This document shows, piece by piece, positions 16,738-24,632 of a DNA stretch of 64,000 nucleotides. The position numbers were made by a program, and so were the translations under genes. The DNA is from Neorhizobium tomejilense (lineage in GTDB: Bacteria > Pseudomonadota > Alphaproteobacteria > Rhizobiales > Rhizobiaceae), in assembly GCA_002968845.1 (NCBI GenBank), contig PVBG01000019.1, positions 1 through 64,000 of the forward strand. The letters run 5' to 3'. Under the pieces are notes generated by a model. It searched no databases. It had not been told where the DNA came from and saw nothing but the letters and a program-made list of their open reading frames with translations. Each line of letters starts with the position of its first letter. Within the stretch, counting starts at the first letter, position 1.

Positions 16738-17682
16738 CTATGCGGGGCTGATAAGGTTCCGGCCAGCACGCTTGGACCGGTAGAGGCCGTCGTCGGCGCG
16801 TTTCAGAATGTCCTCGGAGGAGGCATCGGCTAACAGAAATTCGCTCAAGCCGCCGCTGATCGTGGCGTGATGGCCAAGCGCTTCCCGGACCTCGGTGGCG
16901 ACGCGCTGGCGCAGCCGGTTGGCGATGACGATGCCGTGCTCCTGCCGGGTTGCGGGCATGACCACGACGAACTCGTCGCCGCCGAGGCGGGCGAGAAAGT
17001 CGGTCTTGCGCAATTCCAGGCGACAGACGCCGGCAATCGCTTTCAGAACCGCATCGCCCATCGCATGTCCAAGCTCGTCGTTGACGGTCTTGAAGTGGTC
17101 GATGTCGAACATGAATACGGATGTCGGGATATGCTCGTCGCGAAAAAGCTCGAACTTCAGGGCTAGCACGTCCATCAGCTTGCGGCGGTTGAAGAAGCCG
17201 GTCAGCGCATCAGTTTCGCTTTGGTGGCGCAGCTGGTTCTCGACGGCGTTCTTTTCCGTGATGTTGCTGGCGACCCAGACGATCGCATCCTCGCCGTCGA
17301 CCTGGAAATCAAGCGCCTGCAAGCGCCCCTCGAACCAGATCGGGTGGGCCGGGCCGTCGTTCTGCAGCCCCTTCACGTCGCTGCCGGAGAGGCTGTATTC
17401 GATGATATGCAGGGCACGCGAGGCGAGCGCCTTTTCGATCTCCCGCACGAAGCGTTGCGCCTTCTCGACGACGAGGACGTCGTAGAGGCTCTTGCCGACG
17501 AGATAGCTGCCCTCGTGATAATACCGGGTGTCCTTGCCGCCGAAGAGCGCGGCATAACGGCCGCTGCGGGTCAGGACGAAGCAGGGATCCGGGAGCGCCG
17601 ACAGAATGAAATAAAGCTGATCGCGGGAAAAAGCGGTTTCCTGTCCGATCTCGATCTCTGGCGCAAGGTGAGCTGCCGTCAT
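16738..17682 (-). CDS. PAS-GGDEF diguanylate cyclase
   Basis: 314 residues from the ATG at 17682 (MTAAHLAPE). No membrane segment: a cytoplasmic PAS domain (about 20-145, starting DQLYFILSALPDPCFVLTRS) followed by GGDEF (about 152-312). The catalytic motif GGDEF is at 234-238, and an RxxD product-inhibition site (R225-K-T-D228) lies exactly five residues upstream. This should therefore be an active, feedback-inhibited cyclase making c-di-GMP. The signal sensed by PAS is unknown. An in-frame start at 17769 would add a Cys-rich 29-residue extension with no domain match. Confidence 0.92.
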   Translation of the reverse strand: MTAAHLAPEIEIGQETAFSRDQLYFILSALPDPCFVLTRSGRYAALFGGKDTRYYHEGSYLVGKSLYDVLVVEKAQRFVREIEKALASRALHIIEYSLSGSDVKGLQNDGPAHPIWFEGRLQALDFQVDGEDAIVWVASNITEKNAVENQLRHQSETDALTGFFNRRKLMDVLALKFELFRDEHIPTSVFMFDIDHFKTVNDELGHAMGDAVLKAIAGVCRLELRKTDFLARLGGDEFVVVMPATRQEHGIVIANRLRQRVATEVREALGHHATISGGLSEFLLADASSEDILKRADDGLYRSKRAGRNLISPA

Positions 17683-17966
17683 TGCGGTTCCCGGGGCGTT
17701 GATGCAATCCGGGCTGCATGGCCGGACCGACCGGAAGCAACGGGCGCACGGTCCGGAGACTACCGCCAAACTCCTTCCAAATTATCAACAGATGCGAATA
17801 TTCGCAGGCACGAATAAAGGCGGGAGCGGCAGCCGGCAAAGACAAATGGCTGGCCGCAGCCATGGCTTTCCATCTCGGCCGTACCCTTTTGCGGCAAACG
17901 CGCCTTGCCTTTGCCGGTGGGCCTATGTTCGATTGCGGACTTTCAAATTCATGAGTCCCCGCCCGC

Positions 17967-19145
17967 ATGTTCAAGGATTTTTCCGTTTCGGCCCTGATGA
18001 TGGGGCTGCTCACAGCCTTTGTCGGGTTCATCAGCTCGTTTGCGGTCATCATGCAGGGGCTGCAGGCGATGGGTGCGACCGCACCGGAAATCGCCTCGGC
18101 GCTCTTGGCGCAATCGATCTCCATGGGCGTCCTGGCGATCGTGTTCTCGAACTGGTACCGGATGCCGATCAGCATCGCCTGGTCGACGCCGGGGGCGGCG
18201 CTTCTGTCCGGCATCAGCATAATCGAGGGCGGATTTCCGGCCGTGGTCGGCGCTTTCGTGGTCTGCGGCGTGCTGATCATTCTCTCCGGCCTGTTCCGGC
18301 CGCTCAGCCGGGCGATCCGGCTGATCCCGGCACCGCTCGCCAATGCCATGCTGGCCGGTATTCTGCTCAGTCTTTGCCTCGCGCCGGTGAAGGCTGTCGC
18401 CTTCAATGCGGCGCTCGGCCTGCCGATCGTGCTGACCTGGATGGTCGTGGTTTCCAGGTGGCGGCTCTGGGCGGTGCCGGCGTCGCTCGGCGCGCTGATC
18501 CTGGTGCTGGTCTTCGGCGTCGACCTTGCCCCGGACGCGATGGCGCAGATCGGCGCGGCGATCCATCCGGGCCTCACCTTCGTCACGCCGGTCTTCACCC
18601 TGCACGGGATGATCTCGGTGGCGCTGCCGCTGTTCATCGTCACCATGGCCTCGCAGAACATACCCGGCATGGCGATCCTGAAGGTGCACCACTACGAGCC
18701 GCCGGCGGGTGTGATGTTTGTCGGCACCGGCATCTTCTCGATCCTCGGCGGGCTGGTCGGCGGCGTGCCGGTCAACATGGCGGCGATCACAGCGGCGATG
18801 TGCGCCAGCGAGGATGCCCACCCCGACCCCGCCAAACGCTACTGGGCGGCGATCGTCGCCGGCTTCGGTTATATCGTGTTCGGCCTGATCGCCGGCGGCA
18901 TCATCGCCTTCGTGTCGCTGGCGCCGCCGATCCTGCTGCAGGCGGTGGCAGGTCTCGGACTGATCGGCGCCTTTGCCAACGCGGCCTTTGCGGCCTATCG
19001 CGACCCGGAAACGCGCGAAGCCGCGGCGATCACCTTCCTCGTGACGGCGTCGGGCCTGTCCTTCGCCGGGATTTCCGGGGCATTCTGGGGGCTCGTGGCT
19101 GGCGGGGTGATGATGGGATTGCAGGGCCTCGTCAGGCGTGCTTGA
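17967..19145 (+). CDS. benE: BenE-family benzoate/H+ symporter
   Basis: 392 residues, almost entirely hydrophobic, with about 12 helices. Family landmarks are IAWSTPGAALL near residue 75, NAMLAGILL near 120 and MASQNIPGMAILK near 225. BenE imports benzoate with protons. No ben/cat catabolic genes are visible in the window, so it may serve another aromatic acid or act alone. It is divergent from the PAS-GGDEF gene. The ATG at 17967 starts directly with the family's usual N-terminus (FKDFSVSAL). Confidence 0.92.
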   Translation: MFKDFSVSALMMGLLTAFVGFISSFAVIMQGLQAMGATAPEIASALLAQSISMGVLAIVFSNWYRMPISIAWSTPGAALLSGISIIEGGFPAVVGAFVVCGVLIILSGLFRPLSRAIRLIPAPLANAMLAGILLSLCLAPVKAVAFNAALGLPIVLTWMVVVSRWRLWAVPASLGALILVLVFGVDLAPDAMAQIGAAIHPGLTFVTPVFTLHGMISVALPLFIVTMASQNIPGMAILKVHHYEPPAGVMFVGTGIFSILGGLVGGVPVNMAAITAAMCASEDAHPDPAKRYWAAIVAGFGYIVFGLIAGGIIAFVSLAPPILLQAVAGLGLIGAFANAAFAAYRDPETREAAAITFLVTASGLSFAGISGAFWGLVAGGVMMGLQGLVRRA

Positions 19146-19183
19146 ATGTCTGGAAATGGTATAATTTCTATATTATATTGGTC
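19143..19183 (+). promoter_or_regulatory. AT-rich brnTA promoter region
   Basis: The 38 bases between benE and brnT are strikingly AT-rich for this genome and contain TATAAT at about 19160-19165 plus a TATATTATATTG run. There is no ribosome site in front of the brnT ATG. BrnTA systems are autorepressed by the antitoxin binding at the promoter; this stretch is the only place such an operator could lie. Confidence 0.5.
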
Positions 19184-19453
19184 ATGAAGTTCGAATTCGA
19201 TCCTGACAAGAGCGCCACGAACAGGGACAAACACGGAATCGATTTCGTGGAGGCGCAGGCGTTGTGGGCAGATGAGAGGCGGACCGTCGCTCCGGTCCTG
19301 TCGGATACGGAGTCGCGATATATCCTTACGGGAAAGATTGCGGAGAAGCATTGGACCGCGGTCTATACATGGCGAGGAGACTGGCTGCGAATTATATCGG
19401 TCAGGCGCGCACGTGACAAAGAGAAGCAGACCTATGAAGACAATAACCGCTGA
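19184..19453 (+). CDS. brnT: BrnT-type ribonuclease toxin
   Basis: 89 residues. It begins MKFEFDPDKSATNRDKHGID, the hallmark BrnT N-terminus (FxFDPxKxxxNxxKHGI..F). It continues to RYILTGKIAEKHWTAVYTWR and RIISVRRARDKEKQTYED, where BrnT carries its RNase catalytic residues (Lys/Arg/Arg). BrnT is a RelE-fold RNase that blocks translation in a type II toxin-antitoxin pair. It overlaps the antitoxin gene by 20 bases. The toxin-first order is normal for brnTA. Confidence 0.93.
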   Translation: MKFEFDPDKSATNRDKHGIDFVEAQALWADERRTVAPVLSDTESRYILTGKIAEKHWTAVYTWRGDWLRIISVRRARDKEKQTYEDNNR

Positions 19454-19676
19454 AGAGTTTGACAAGAAATTCGACGATGGCGAGGACATCAGCGAATATG
19501 TGGACTGGTCTAAGGTCACACGCCCCAATCTTGAGCTCAAGCGCGTGAATATCGATTTTCCGACCTGGGTCGTGAACGGGCTGGATCAGGAGGCGCGGCG
19601 TCTTGGTGTTACGCGGCAGTCGCTGGTGAAACTCTGGATCGCCGAACGGCTTGAGGCAAGACGCCAAGGCAGGTGA
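19434..19676 (+). CDS. brnA: BrnA antitoxin (ribbon-helix-helix)
   Basis: 80 residues from the ATG at 19434 (ribosome site GAGAAG). It begins MKTITAEEFDKKFDDGEDIS and ends with the RHH-type NIDFPTWVVNGLDQEA...GVTRQSLVKLWIAERL segment that defines BrnA. It neutralises BrnT and, as a dimer, should repress the shared promoter. The pair sits as a single insertion between benE and leuA. Confidence 0.93.
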   Translation: MKTITAEEFDKKFDDGEDISEYVDWSKVTRPNLELKRVNIDFPTWVVNGLDQEARRLGVTRQSLVKLWIAERLEARRQGR

Positions 19677-19721
19677 AAGCCCACTTGCCTCTCTCCTACT
19701 CTGAGGTTATACACTTCGCCC

Positions 19722-19847
19722 ATGACCATGACAGGCGCAATCATGTCCGACCGTTCGTCTACCCGCCGCATCGCGGCCGGGACAATGGTATTTGCGCTTT
19801 CCTCGCTTCTTAGCCTCGACCTTACGCGCGGTTGCCGGGTCCGTTGA
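19722..19847 (+). CDS. Putative leuA leader peptide
   Basis: A 41-codon frame upstream of leuA whose second half reads ALSSLLSLDLTRGCRVR, with five Leu codons in nine positions (19797-19823). The stop overlaps the base of a long hairpin (19846-19891), and the leuA start is about 155 bases further on. Clustered Leu codons just before RNA structure ahead of the first leucine-pathway gene is the expected form of an attenuation leader. The downstream hairpin has no T run, so control by rho or by ribosome-site masking would be needed. Inference from position and content; in-frame ATGs at 19728 and 19743 are alternative starts. Confidence 0.55.
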   Translation: MTMTGAIMSDRSSTRRIAAGTMVFALSSLLSLDLTRGCRVR

Positions 19848-19891
19848 GGAGCGCCCGGCGGCCGAAGGCCCGCCCGGCATAAGAGCTCCTC
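19846..19891 (+). promoter_or_regulatory. Hairpin in the leuA 5' leader
   Basis: GAGGAGC (19846-19852) pairs with GCTCCTC (19885-19891), enclosing a second GC-rich pairing GGCGGCC / GGCC-C-GCC around a GAA loop. The stem begins at the stop codon of the Leu-rich leader frame, so a ribosome finishing or stalling there would melt or spare it. The absence of a T run makes it an unlikely intrinsic terminator. Confidence 0.5.
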
Positions 19892-20002
19892 TCACGAACA
19901 TTCAAGACCGAGCCACCAAAGACCGCTAAAGGTCCGCATCGACGACGGCCAATTCCCCAGACGGATGCCGAGCGACGCGTGAAGCGAGAAGAGACGACGA
20001 CA

Positions 20003-21736
20003 ATGGACGCCAACACCCATTCCCCGAAATCCGGCCATAAATCCGGGATGCCCGACGCGGCTGTGAAATACCGCGCTTACCCGCCCATCAACATTCCCGA
20101 CCGCACCTGGCCCACGAAAACCATCACCAAGGCACCAATCTGGTGTTCGGTCGATCTGCGCGACGGCAACCAGTCTCTGGTCAACCCGATGGGCCATGAC
20201 CGCAAGGCCCGCATGTTCCGCATGCTGCTCGACATGGGTTTCAAGGAAATCGAGATCGGTTTCCCGTCCGCCTCGCAGACCGATTTCGACTTCGCCCGCT
20301 GGTGCGTGGAAGAGGGCGGCGTGCCGGAAGACGTGTCCATGCAGGTCCTGGTCCAGTGCCGGCCGGAGCTGATCACCCGCACCTTCGAATCTCTGGAGGG
20401 CGCCCACAAGCCGATCATCCACTTCTACAACTCGACCTCCGAGCTGCAGCGCCGCGTGGTGTTCGCCAAGGACGTCGCCGGTATCAAGCAGATCGCGGTG
20501 GACGCGGCCAAGATGATCACCGACATGGCAGCGAAGGCCGCCAATGGTGCAAATGGGGGTTTTCGTTTCCAGTATTCGCCGGAAAGCTTTACCGGCACCG
20601 AACTGGAAGTGGCGCTGGAAATCTGCAATGCCGTCACCGAGGTGATCAGGCCGACTGCCGAGGACAAGCTGATCCTCAACCTGCCCTCGACGGTGGAGAT
20701 GGCGACCCCGAACGTCTACGCGGACCAGATCGAATGGATGTGCCGCAATCTCGACAACCGCGAAAACATCATCATCTCGCTGCATCCGCATAACGACCGC
20801 GGCACCGGTATCGCTGCGACCGAGCTCGGCCTGATGGCGGGTGCGGACCGTGTCGAAGGCACGCTGTTCGGCAATGGCGAACGCACCGGCAATGTCGACG
20901 TGGTGACGCTGGCCTTGAACATGTACACGCAAGGGGTCGATCCGGAGCTCGACTGCTCCGACATTGAGCGGATCAAGGCGGTCTACGAATATTCCAACCA
21001 GATGGTCATTCCCGAACGGCACCCTTATGTCGGCGAACTGGTCTATACGGCCTTTTCCGGCTCGCACCAGGATGCGATCAACAAGGGCATGAAGGCGATC
21101 AAAGTCGCCAATCACCCGGTCTGGGAAGTGCCCTACCTGCCGATCGACCCGCGCGATGTCGGCCGTTCCTACGAGGCGATCATCCGCATCAACTCGCAGT
21201 CGGGCAAGGGCGGCATCGCCTATATCCTGGCGGAGGATTACGGCTTGAACCTGCCGCGCAACCTGCAGGTCGAGTTCCGCGAGGAGATCCAGCGGATTAC
21301 CGACGAAGAGGGCGTGGAGCTTCCCGCCAAGCGCATCTATGAAAGCTTCATCGAGCGCTATGTCGAGCAGCCCGGCGGACGGCTGAAGTTCGTTGATCAC
21401 CACACCTTTCCGGCCGGGGTCGATCACAAGGGCGTTCGCGTCGTCGCAGCGGAGATCACCGACGGTGGGGAGACGAAGCGGATCGAAGGCACGGGCACGG
21501 GGCCGATCGATGGCTTCATCAACGCGCTGTCGACCTATCTCGGCATAGAACTTTCGGTCGCCGACTATTCCGAACATTCGCTGCAGCACGGCTCGAACGC
21601 GTCTGCCATCGCCTATGTGGAGATGGAGCACCCGAACGGAAAACTGTTCGGCGCCGGCATCAACAAGAACATCGTTGCGGCTTCGCTGGAGGCGATCGTC
21701 TCGGCGGCGAACCGGGTGCTGGCGGCCAGGGGGTGA
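20003..21736 (+). CDS. leuA: 2-isopropylmalate synthase LeuA
   Basis: 577 residues of the LeuA type 2 (roughly 560-residue) subfamily. It condenses acetyl-CoA with 2-oxoisovalerate, the first step of leucine synthesis. A TIM-barrel catalytic domain (about 30-330) begins with APIWCSVDLRDGNQSL; the metal-binding LHPHNDRGTG (HxHND) and the glycine-rich GTLFGNGERTGNVD follow. The C-terminal LeuA regulatory domain for leucine feedback is about 430-570. The ATG at 20003 is used because upstream in-frame codons (MKREETTT) lack conservation-like content; a GAGAAGAG purine tract precedes it. Probably controlled by the Leu-rich leader. Confidence 0.96.
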   Translation: MDANTHSPKSGHKSGMPDAAVKYRAYPPINIPDRTWPTKTITKAPIWCSVDLRDGNQSLVNPMGHDRKARMFRMLLDMGFKEIEIGFPSASQTDFDFARWCVEEGGVPEDVSMQVLVQCRPELITRTFESLEGAHKPIIHFYNSTSELQRRVVFAKDVAGIKQIAVDAAKMITDMAAKAANGANGGFRFQYSPESFTGTELEVALEICNAVTEVIRPTAEDKLILNLPSTVEMATPNVYADQIEWMCRNLDNRENIIISLHPHNDRGTGIAATELGLMAGADRVEGTLFGNGERTGNVDVVTLALNMYTQGVDPELDCSDIERIKAVYEYSNQMVIPERHPYVGELVYTAFSGSHQDAINKGMKAIKVANHPVWEVPYLPIDPRDVGRSYEAIIRINSQSGKGGIAYILAEDYGLNLPRNLQVEFREEIQRITDEEGVELPAKRIYESFIERYVEQPGGRLKFVDHHTFPAGVDHKGVRVVAAEITDGGETKRIEGTGTGPIDGFINALSTYLGIELSVADYSEHSLQHGSNASAIAYVEMEHPNGKLFGAGINKNIVAASLEAIVSAANRVLAARG

Positions 21737-21765
21737 GCGTGACAGCTATTCGTCATTTATCGCCG

Positions 21766-21870
21766 CAGGATTGGTGTAGAGACTATAACGAGTTCCGGCC
21801 ATATAGCGCGATCGGTAACAAGGTGCCGATTCCGCTTATGGACGGCTCATCGGCACCCGCCGAGCTGAGC
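21766..21870 (+). pseudogene. IS3-family transposase C-terminal remnant
   Basis: The translation DWCRDYNEFRPYSAIGNKVP continues IPLMDGSSAP. It closely matches the C-terminal end of IS3-family OrfB integrases (WRxDYNxxRPHSAIGN...). Only about 35 codons remain. There is no DDE core and no upstream orfA, and the reading frame runs on into unrelated sequence. It starts 30 bases after the leuA stop and marks the left edge of a segment of lower GC that carries a glycosyltransferase. Confidence 0.75.
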
Positions 21871-21985
21871 CACAACCCTCGGAAATTCCAGCTCCCGCTG
21901 GCCCAAAATCGGAAGTGCCTCGATACCGTTGTTGGAGAGGTCGGACTTAAAAAGTACGTTACGGTTGCTAAACGTGCGCCAAATT

Positions 21986-23197
21986 ATGGAGTTGATGGTG
22001 CCGCGGTTTTCAATTGTTATAACAACGCGCAATCGCGCTGACTTAGTAGTCAATTCTCTCCAAAGTGTTTTGGAACAAGATTTCACAGACTTTGAAGTCA
22101 TTGTCTCTGATAACTCCGACGAGGTTCCAGTTGGAGCCGCCAGAAAGGCCCTCGGCGCTATGCTCGAAGACGAGCGGGTGCGCTATGTCCGGCCAGAGAC
22201 GGTTCTGCCTATGACGGCGCATTGGGAATGGGCTGTTGCACATGCACAAGGCGAGTATGTCGGTATCCTAACGGATCGTATGGTAATCAGGCTTTATACA
22301 CTCTCAACGGTAGATAGCGTTTTGAGAGGGAATGACCTAGATTTGATCTGTTATGAGCGGGCGAATATTGTCGAGGATGATGGCGGTTATATTGTCCCGT
22401 CGACTGACACACAGATTAATTTCAAAGTCAGGCGGACGGAGGAATTTATTGAGGCATTTTCGAAATCGGACTATCGTCGCCTCGACAATCCACGTTTCTT
22501 AAATGGCTTCGCCTCTGCCGCGTTGTTGACTTCCTTCAGACAAAAATATGGTTCGATCTTTACAGGAATTGCTCCCGACTATTCGTTCCTGATGCGCGTT
22601 CTCGATGACCGGGACGAAGTGTATTTCGTAGAAAACACTCTGCTGCTTAAGCATTCCGAGGATCGCAGCAACGGCAAGAGTTTCACACATATGAAGATGA
22701 CCAGAGCCAGCCAAGACTTCCTTGAAAGGATGAGGAAGGAACAGTCGGAATTCGTTCGTCTTGCGCCGTTGCCAGATGACGTCATGATGATAACGAACCT
22801 GATGGCGCGCGAATATGAAATAGGGCGTGGCGGGCAAAAAAGTGGCAAGCTCAAGGCGATCAATAATCAAGCATTCTACGATGAAAGTGTGAAACACCTT
22901 CGATCGTTAAAGGAAGCCGGGGCCGATGTTTCGGTACAGTTGAAGCGGATGGAGAATTATCGCAAAAGCTTTGGCCTGGCAGCATATCGTCCGGCCTGCA
23001 GGGAGCGTCGTCGTAGCGCCAAGAAGTGGTTGAAGAGAATTCTCGGAATGAACGTTACATCGGTCAAGAAACGACCGAAAGGCGAACGCTTCTCTTCGAT
23101 TATAGAGGCTTTACGCGTCGATGCAGCGGATCATGCCACGTACAAGGCTCTCCATATTTATCCCAATCTGCCTGAGTTGCCTCTCTCAAAGGCCTGA
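21986..23197 (+). CDS. Glycosyltransferase family 2 protein
   Basis: About 403 residues. The N-terminal GT-A fold is clear: PRFSIVITTRNRADLVVNSL, then FEVIVSDNSD, then GEYVGILTDRMV in place of the usual DxD. The aspartate-poor DxD (TDRM) and the absence of a membrane helix suggest a soluble transferase acting on a nucleotide sugar; the acceptor is unknown. The C-terminal 100 residues are basic (RRRSAKKWLKRI). Codon use is markedly more AT-rich than in leuA or the sigma gene, and an IS3 remnant abuts it, both signs of transfer. The start is uncertain: ATG at 21986 or 21995 (the latter behind GGAG), and a TTG at 21929 is also open. Confidence 0.8.
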   Translation: MELMVPRFSIVITTRNRADLVVNSLQSVLEQDFTDFEVIVSDNSDEVPVGAARKALGAMLEDERVRYVRPETVLPMTAHWEWAVAHAQGEYVGILTDRMVIRLYTLSTVDSVLRGNDLDLICYERANIVEDDGGYIVPSTDTQINFKVRRTEEFIEAFSKSDYRRLDNPRFLNGFASAALLTSFRQKYGSIFTGIAPDYSFLMRVLDDRDEVYFVENTLLLKHSEDRSNGKSFTHMKMTRASQDFLERMRKEQSEFVRLAPLPDDVMMITNLMAREYEIGRGGQKSGKLKAINNQAFYDESVKHLRSLKEAGADVSVQLKRMENYRKSFGLAAYRPACRERRRSAKKWLKRILGMNVTSVKKRPKGERFSSIIEALRVDAADHATYKALHIYPNLPELPLSKA

Positions 23198-23200
23198 AGC

Positions 23201-24046
23201 CTAGATCAGCCCCGCGGCCTTGGCCGCGATATCATCCAGATCGGCCGCAGACGACGGGCCGACGATCATGTAGGTGGCCAGCGGCGTGACCCAGGAGACG
23301 AGGCCGGTGTCGTTGCGGATTTCCTCGATCGAGCGGTTGCCCTCGGGCCGGGTCTTGGTGAAGGAAATGGCGATCACGTCGCCGTCTCCTTCACCGTCGG
23401 TCCGGCGGTAGAGAAGCTGGCCGACCGGCCCGCCGCCGGCGGCAAACAGGCGGGCGCCCTGGAAGGTCAGGCCGCTGTCGCTGAGATCGGGGATCCGAAA
23501 GCCGACGCCGGTATTGGTGGTCAGCCATTCGAGGATATCGGCGGGCCTGTCGGCCGGGATTTCAGCAAGGTGATTGGTCTGGCGGGCATAGAGCCGGTAA
23601 TGGGCGATGATATCGTCCAGCCAGTCGCGGCTGCTGGTGCCGGGCATGGAAATCATCGAAAACTGCGGCACCGCGGGGTTGCCGCCGATCATATAGCCGA
23701 TGCCGCCGCCGAGCACGAAAAACAGGGCGCAAGCGGCCGCTGCCTGCAGGCCGGACGGCTTGAAGGAAAGCGTCGGGCGCGGCCCCTGCGGCAGGCGGAC
23801 GGCCCGGCGCGGCAGCGGCGCATTCTTGATGGTGCGCACCAGATCGAGCGGCACCGGCTCCTTCAGCATGTCGTCAAATGCGCGCCTTCCGAGATCGGCG
23901 CCGCGCTTCAGCGCGTCGTGCAGGGACCGCGCCTGCGGGTCGTTGACCAGCAGTTCCTCGACGTCATGCCTGTCGTCGTCGCTGGTCCGGCCATCGATAT
24001 AGGCGGAAAGACGGAGCTCGAGCTGCGAGGGCTGGGGGATGTTCAT
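23201..24046 (-). CDS. Membrane anti-sigma factor
   Basis: 281 residues from the ATG at 24046, two bases after the sigma stop (TGA-GG-ATG), so translation is coupled. The N-terminal ~70 residues are cytoplasmic and resemble an anti-sigma zinc-finger-like region without the His-Cys-Cys ligands (LELRLSAYIDGRTSDDDRHD...). One membrane helix lies near 100-120 (AAAACALFFVLGGGIGYMI). The periplasmic C-terminus (125-281) contains IIAHYRLYARQTNHL and an alpha/beta-looking tail. It should hold the partner ECF sigma at the membrane until a periplasmic signal arrives. Confidence 0.85.
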   Translation of the reverse strand: MNIPQPSQLELRLSAYIDGRTSDDDRHDVEELLVNDPQARSLHDALKRGADLGRRAFDDMLKEPVPLDLVRTIKNAPLPRRAVRLPQGPRPTLSFKPSGLQAAAACALFFVLGGGIGYMIGGNPAVPQFSMISMPGTSSRDWLDDIIAHYRLYARQTNHLAEIPADRPADILEWLTTNTGVGFRIPDLSDSGLTFQGARLFAAGGGPVGQLLYRRTDGEGDGDVIAISFTKTRPEGNRSIEEIRNDTGLVSWVTPLATYMIVGPSSAADLDDIAAKAAGLI

Positions 24047-24048
24047 CC

Positions 24049-24534
24049 TCACGCTCTCCGCTCGCTCGTTTCGGCGGCGGCCGCCGCCAGGCTGAGACGT
24101 GCGGTGCAAAGGCGGGCGGCAAAGAGATCCGGCTGGATGCCGAGAATGGCGGCCGCCTCCGCATAAGCGAAACCTTCCACATCGGCGAGCAGGAAAACGC
24201 TCGCCAGCCCGTCCGGCAGGCAAGCCAGGGCGTCCTTCTTCGACGGACGGGAACTTCCGGCCGTGGAAGCGTCGGCGGCGGCATTGCCCTCAGCGCGACG
24301 GCGCTTCTTGGCTTCGTCCACGAATGTGCTGAGGATCATGCTGAAAAGCCAGCTTTCCAGCCGGCCTTCGCCCTTCCAGTGATGGCTTTTCTGGATCGCC
24401 CGGCCGGCCGCTCCACGCACCAGATCATCGGCCTCGGCCGCACTTCCCGTCAGCGTCAGCGCAAAACGGCGCAGGCGCGGCAGGAGCGCTACGAGATCGC
24501 GCCGGATGTCGGTCGATGGGCTCGGCTGGGTCAT
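24049..24534 (-). CDS. ECF-type RNA polymerase sigma factor
   Basis: 161 residues. Region 2 is recognisable (RRFALTLTGSAAEADDLVR...WLFSMILSTFVDEAKKRRR). Region 4 (residues 103-155, LPDGLASVFLLADVEGFAYAEAAAILG) keeps the helix-turn-helix frame, but its recognition helix reads IQPDLFAARLCTARLSL rather than the usual (T/S)VxSRLxRAR. Such ECF proteins direct RNA polymerase to a small stress regulon and are held by the anti-sigma encoded immediately downstream. No autoregulated promoter with an AAC motif was recognised upstream. Confidence 0.85.
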   Translation of the reverse strand: MTQPSPSTDIRRDLVALLPRLRRFALTLTGSAAEADDLVRGAAGRAIQKSHHWKGEGRLESWLFSMILSTFVDEAKKRRRAEGNAAADASTAGSSRPSKKDALACLPDGLASVFLLADVEGFAYAEAAAILGIQPDLFAARLCTARLSLAAAAAETSERRA

Positions 24535-24632
24535 GTATAGGAGCGGCTTACCTGTGATCTACTTCAATAACCGGAACGAACTCATAGCTATGACGGGATT
24601 GTGGCGATTCCGCAACAATCGCGCCATTGATT

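Noticed and set aside
17699..19453. A long open plus-strand frame ending in the BrnT sequence
   Set aside because: Only its last 89 codons are real (brnT, from the ATG at 19184); the rest overlaps benE in another frame and has no coding features.
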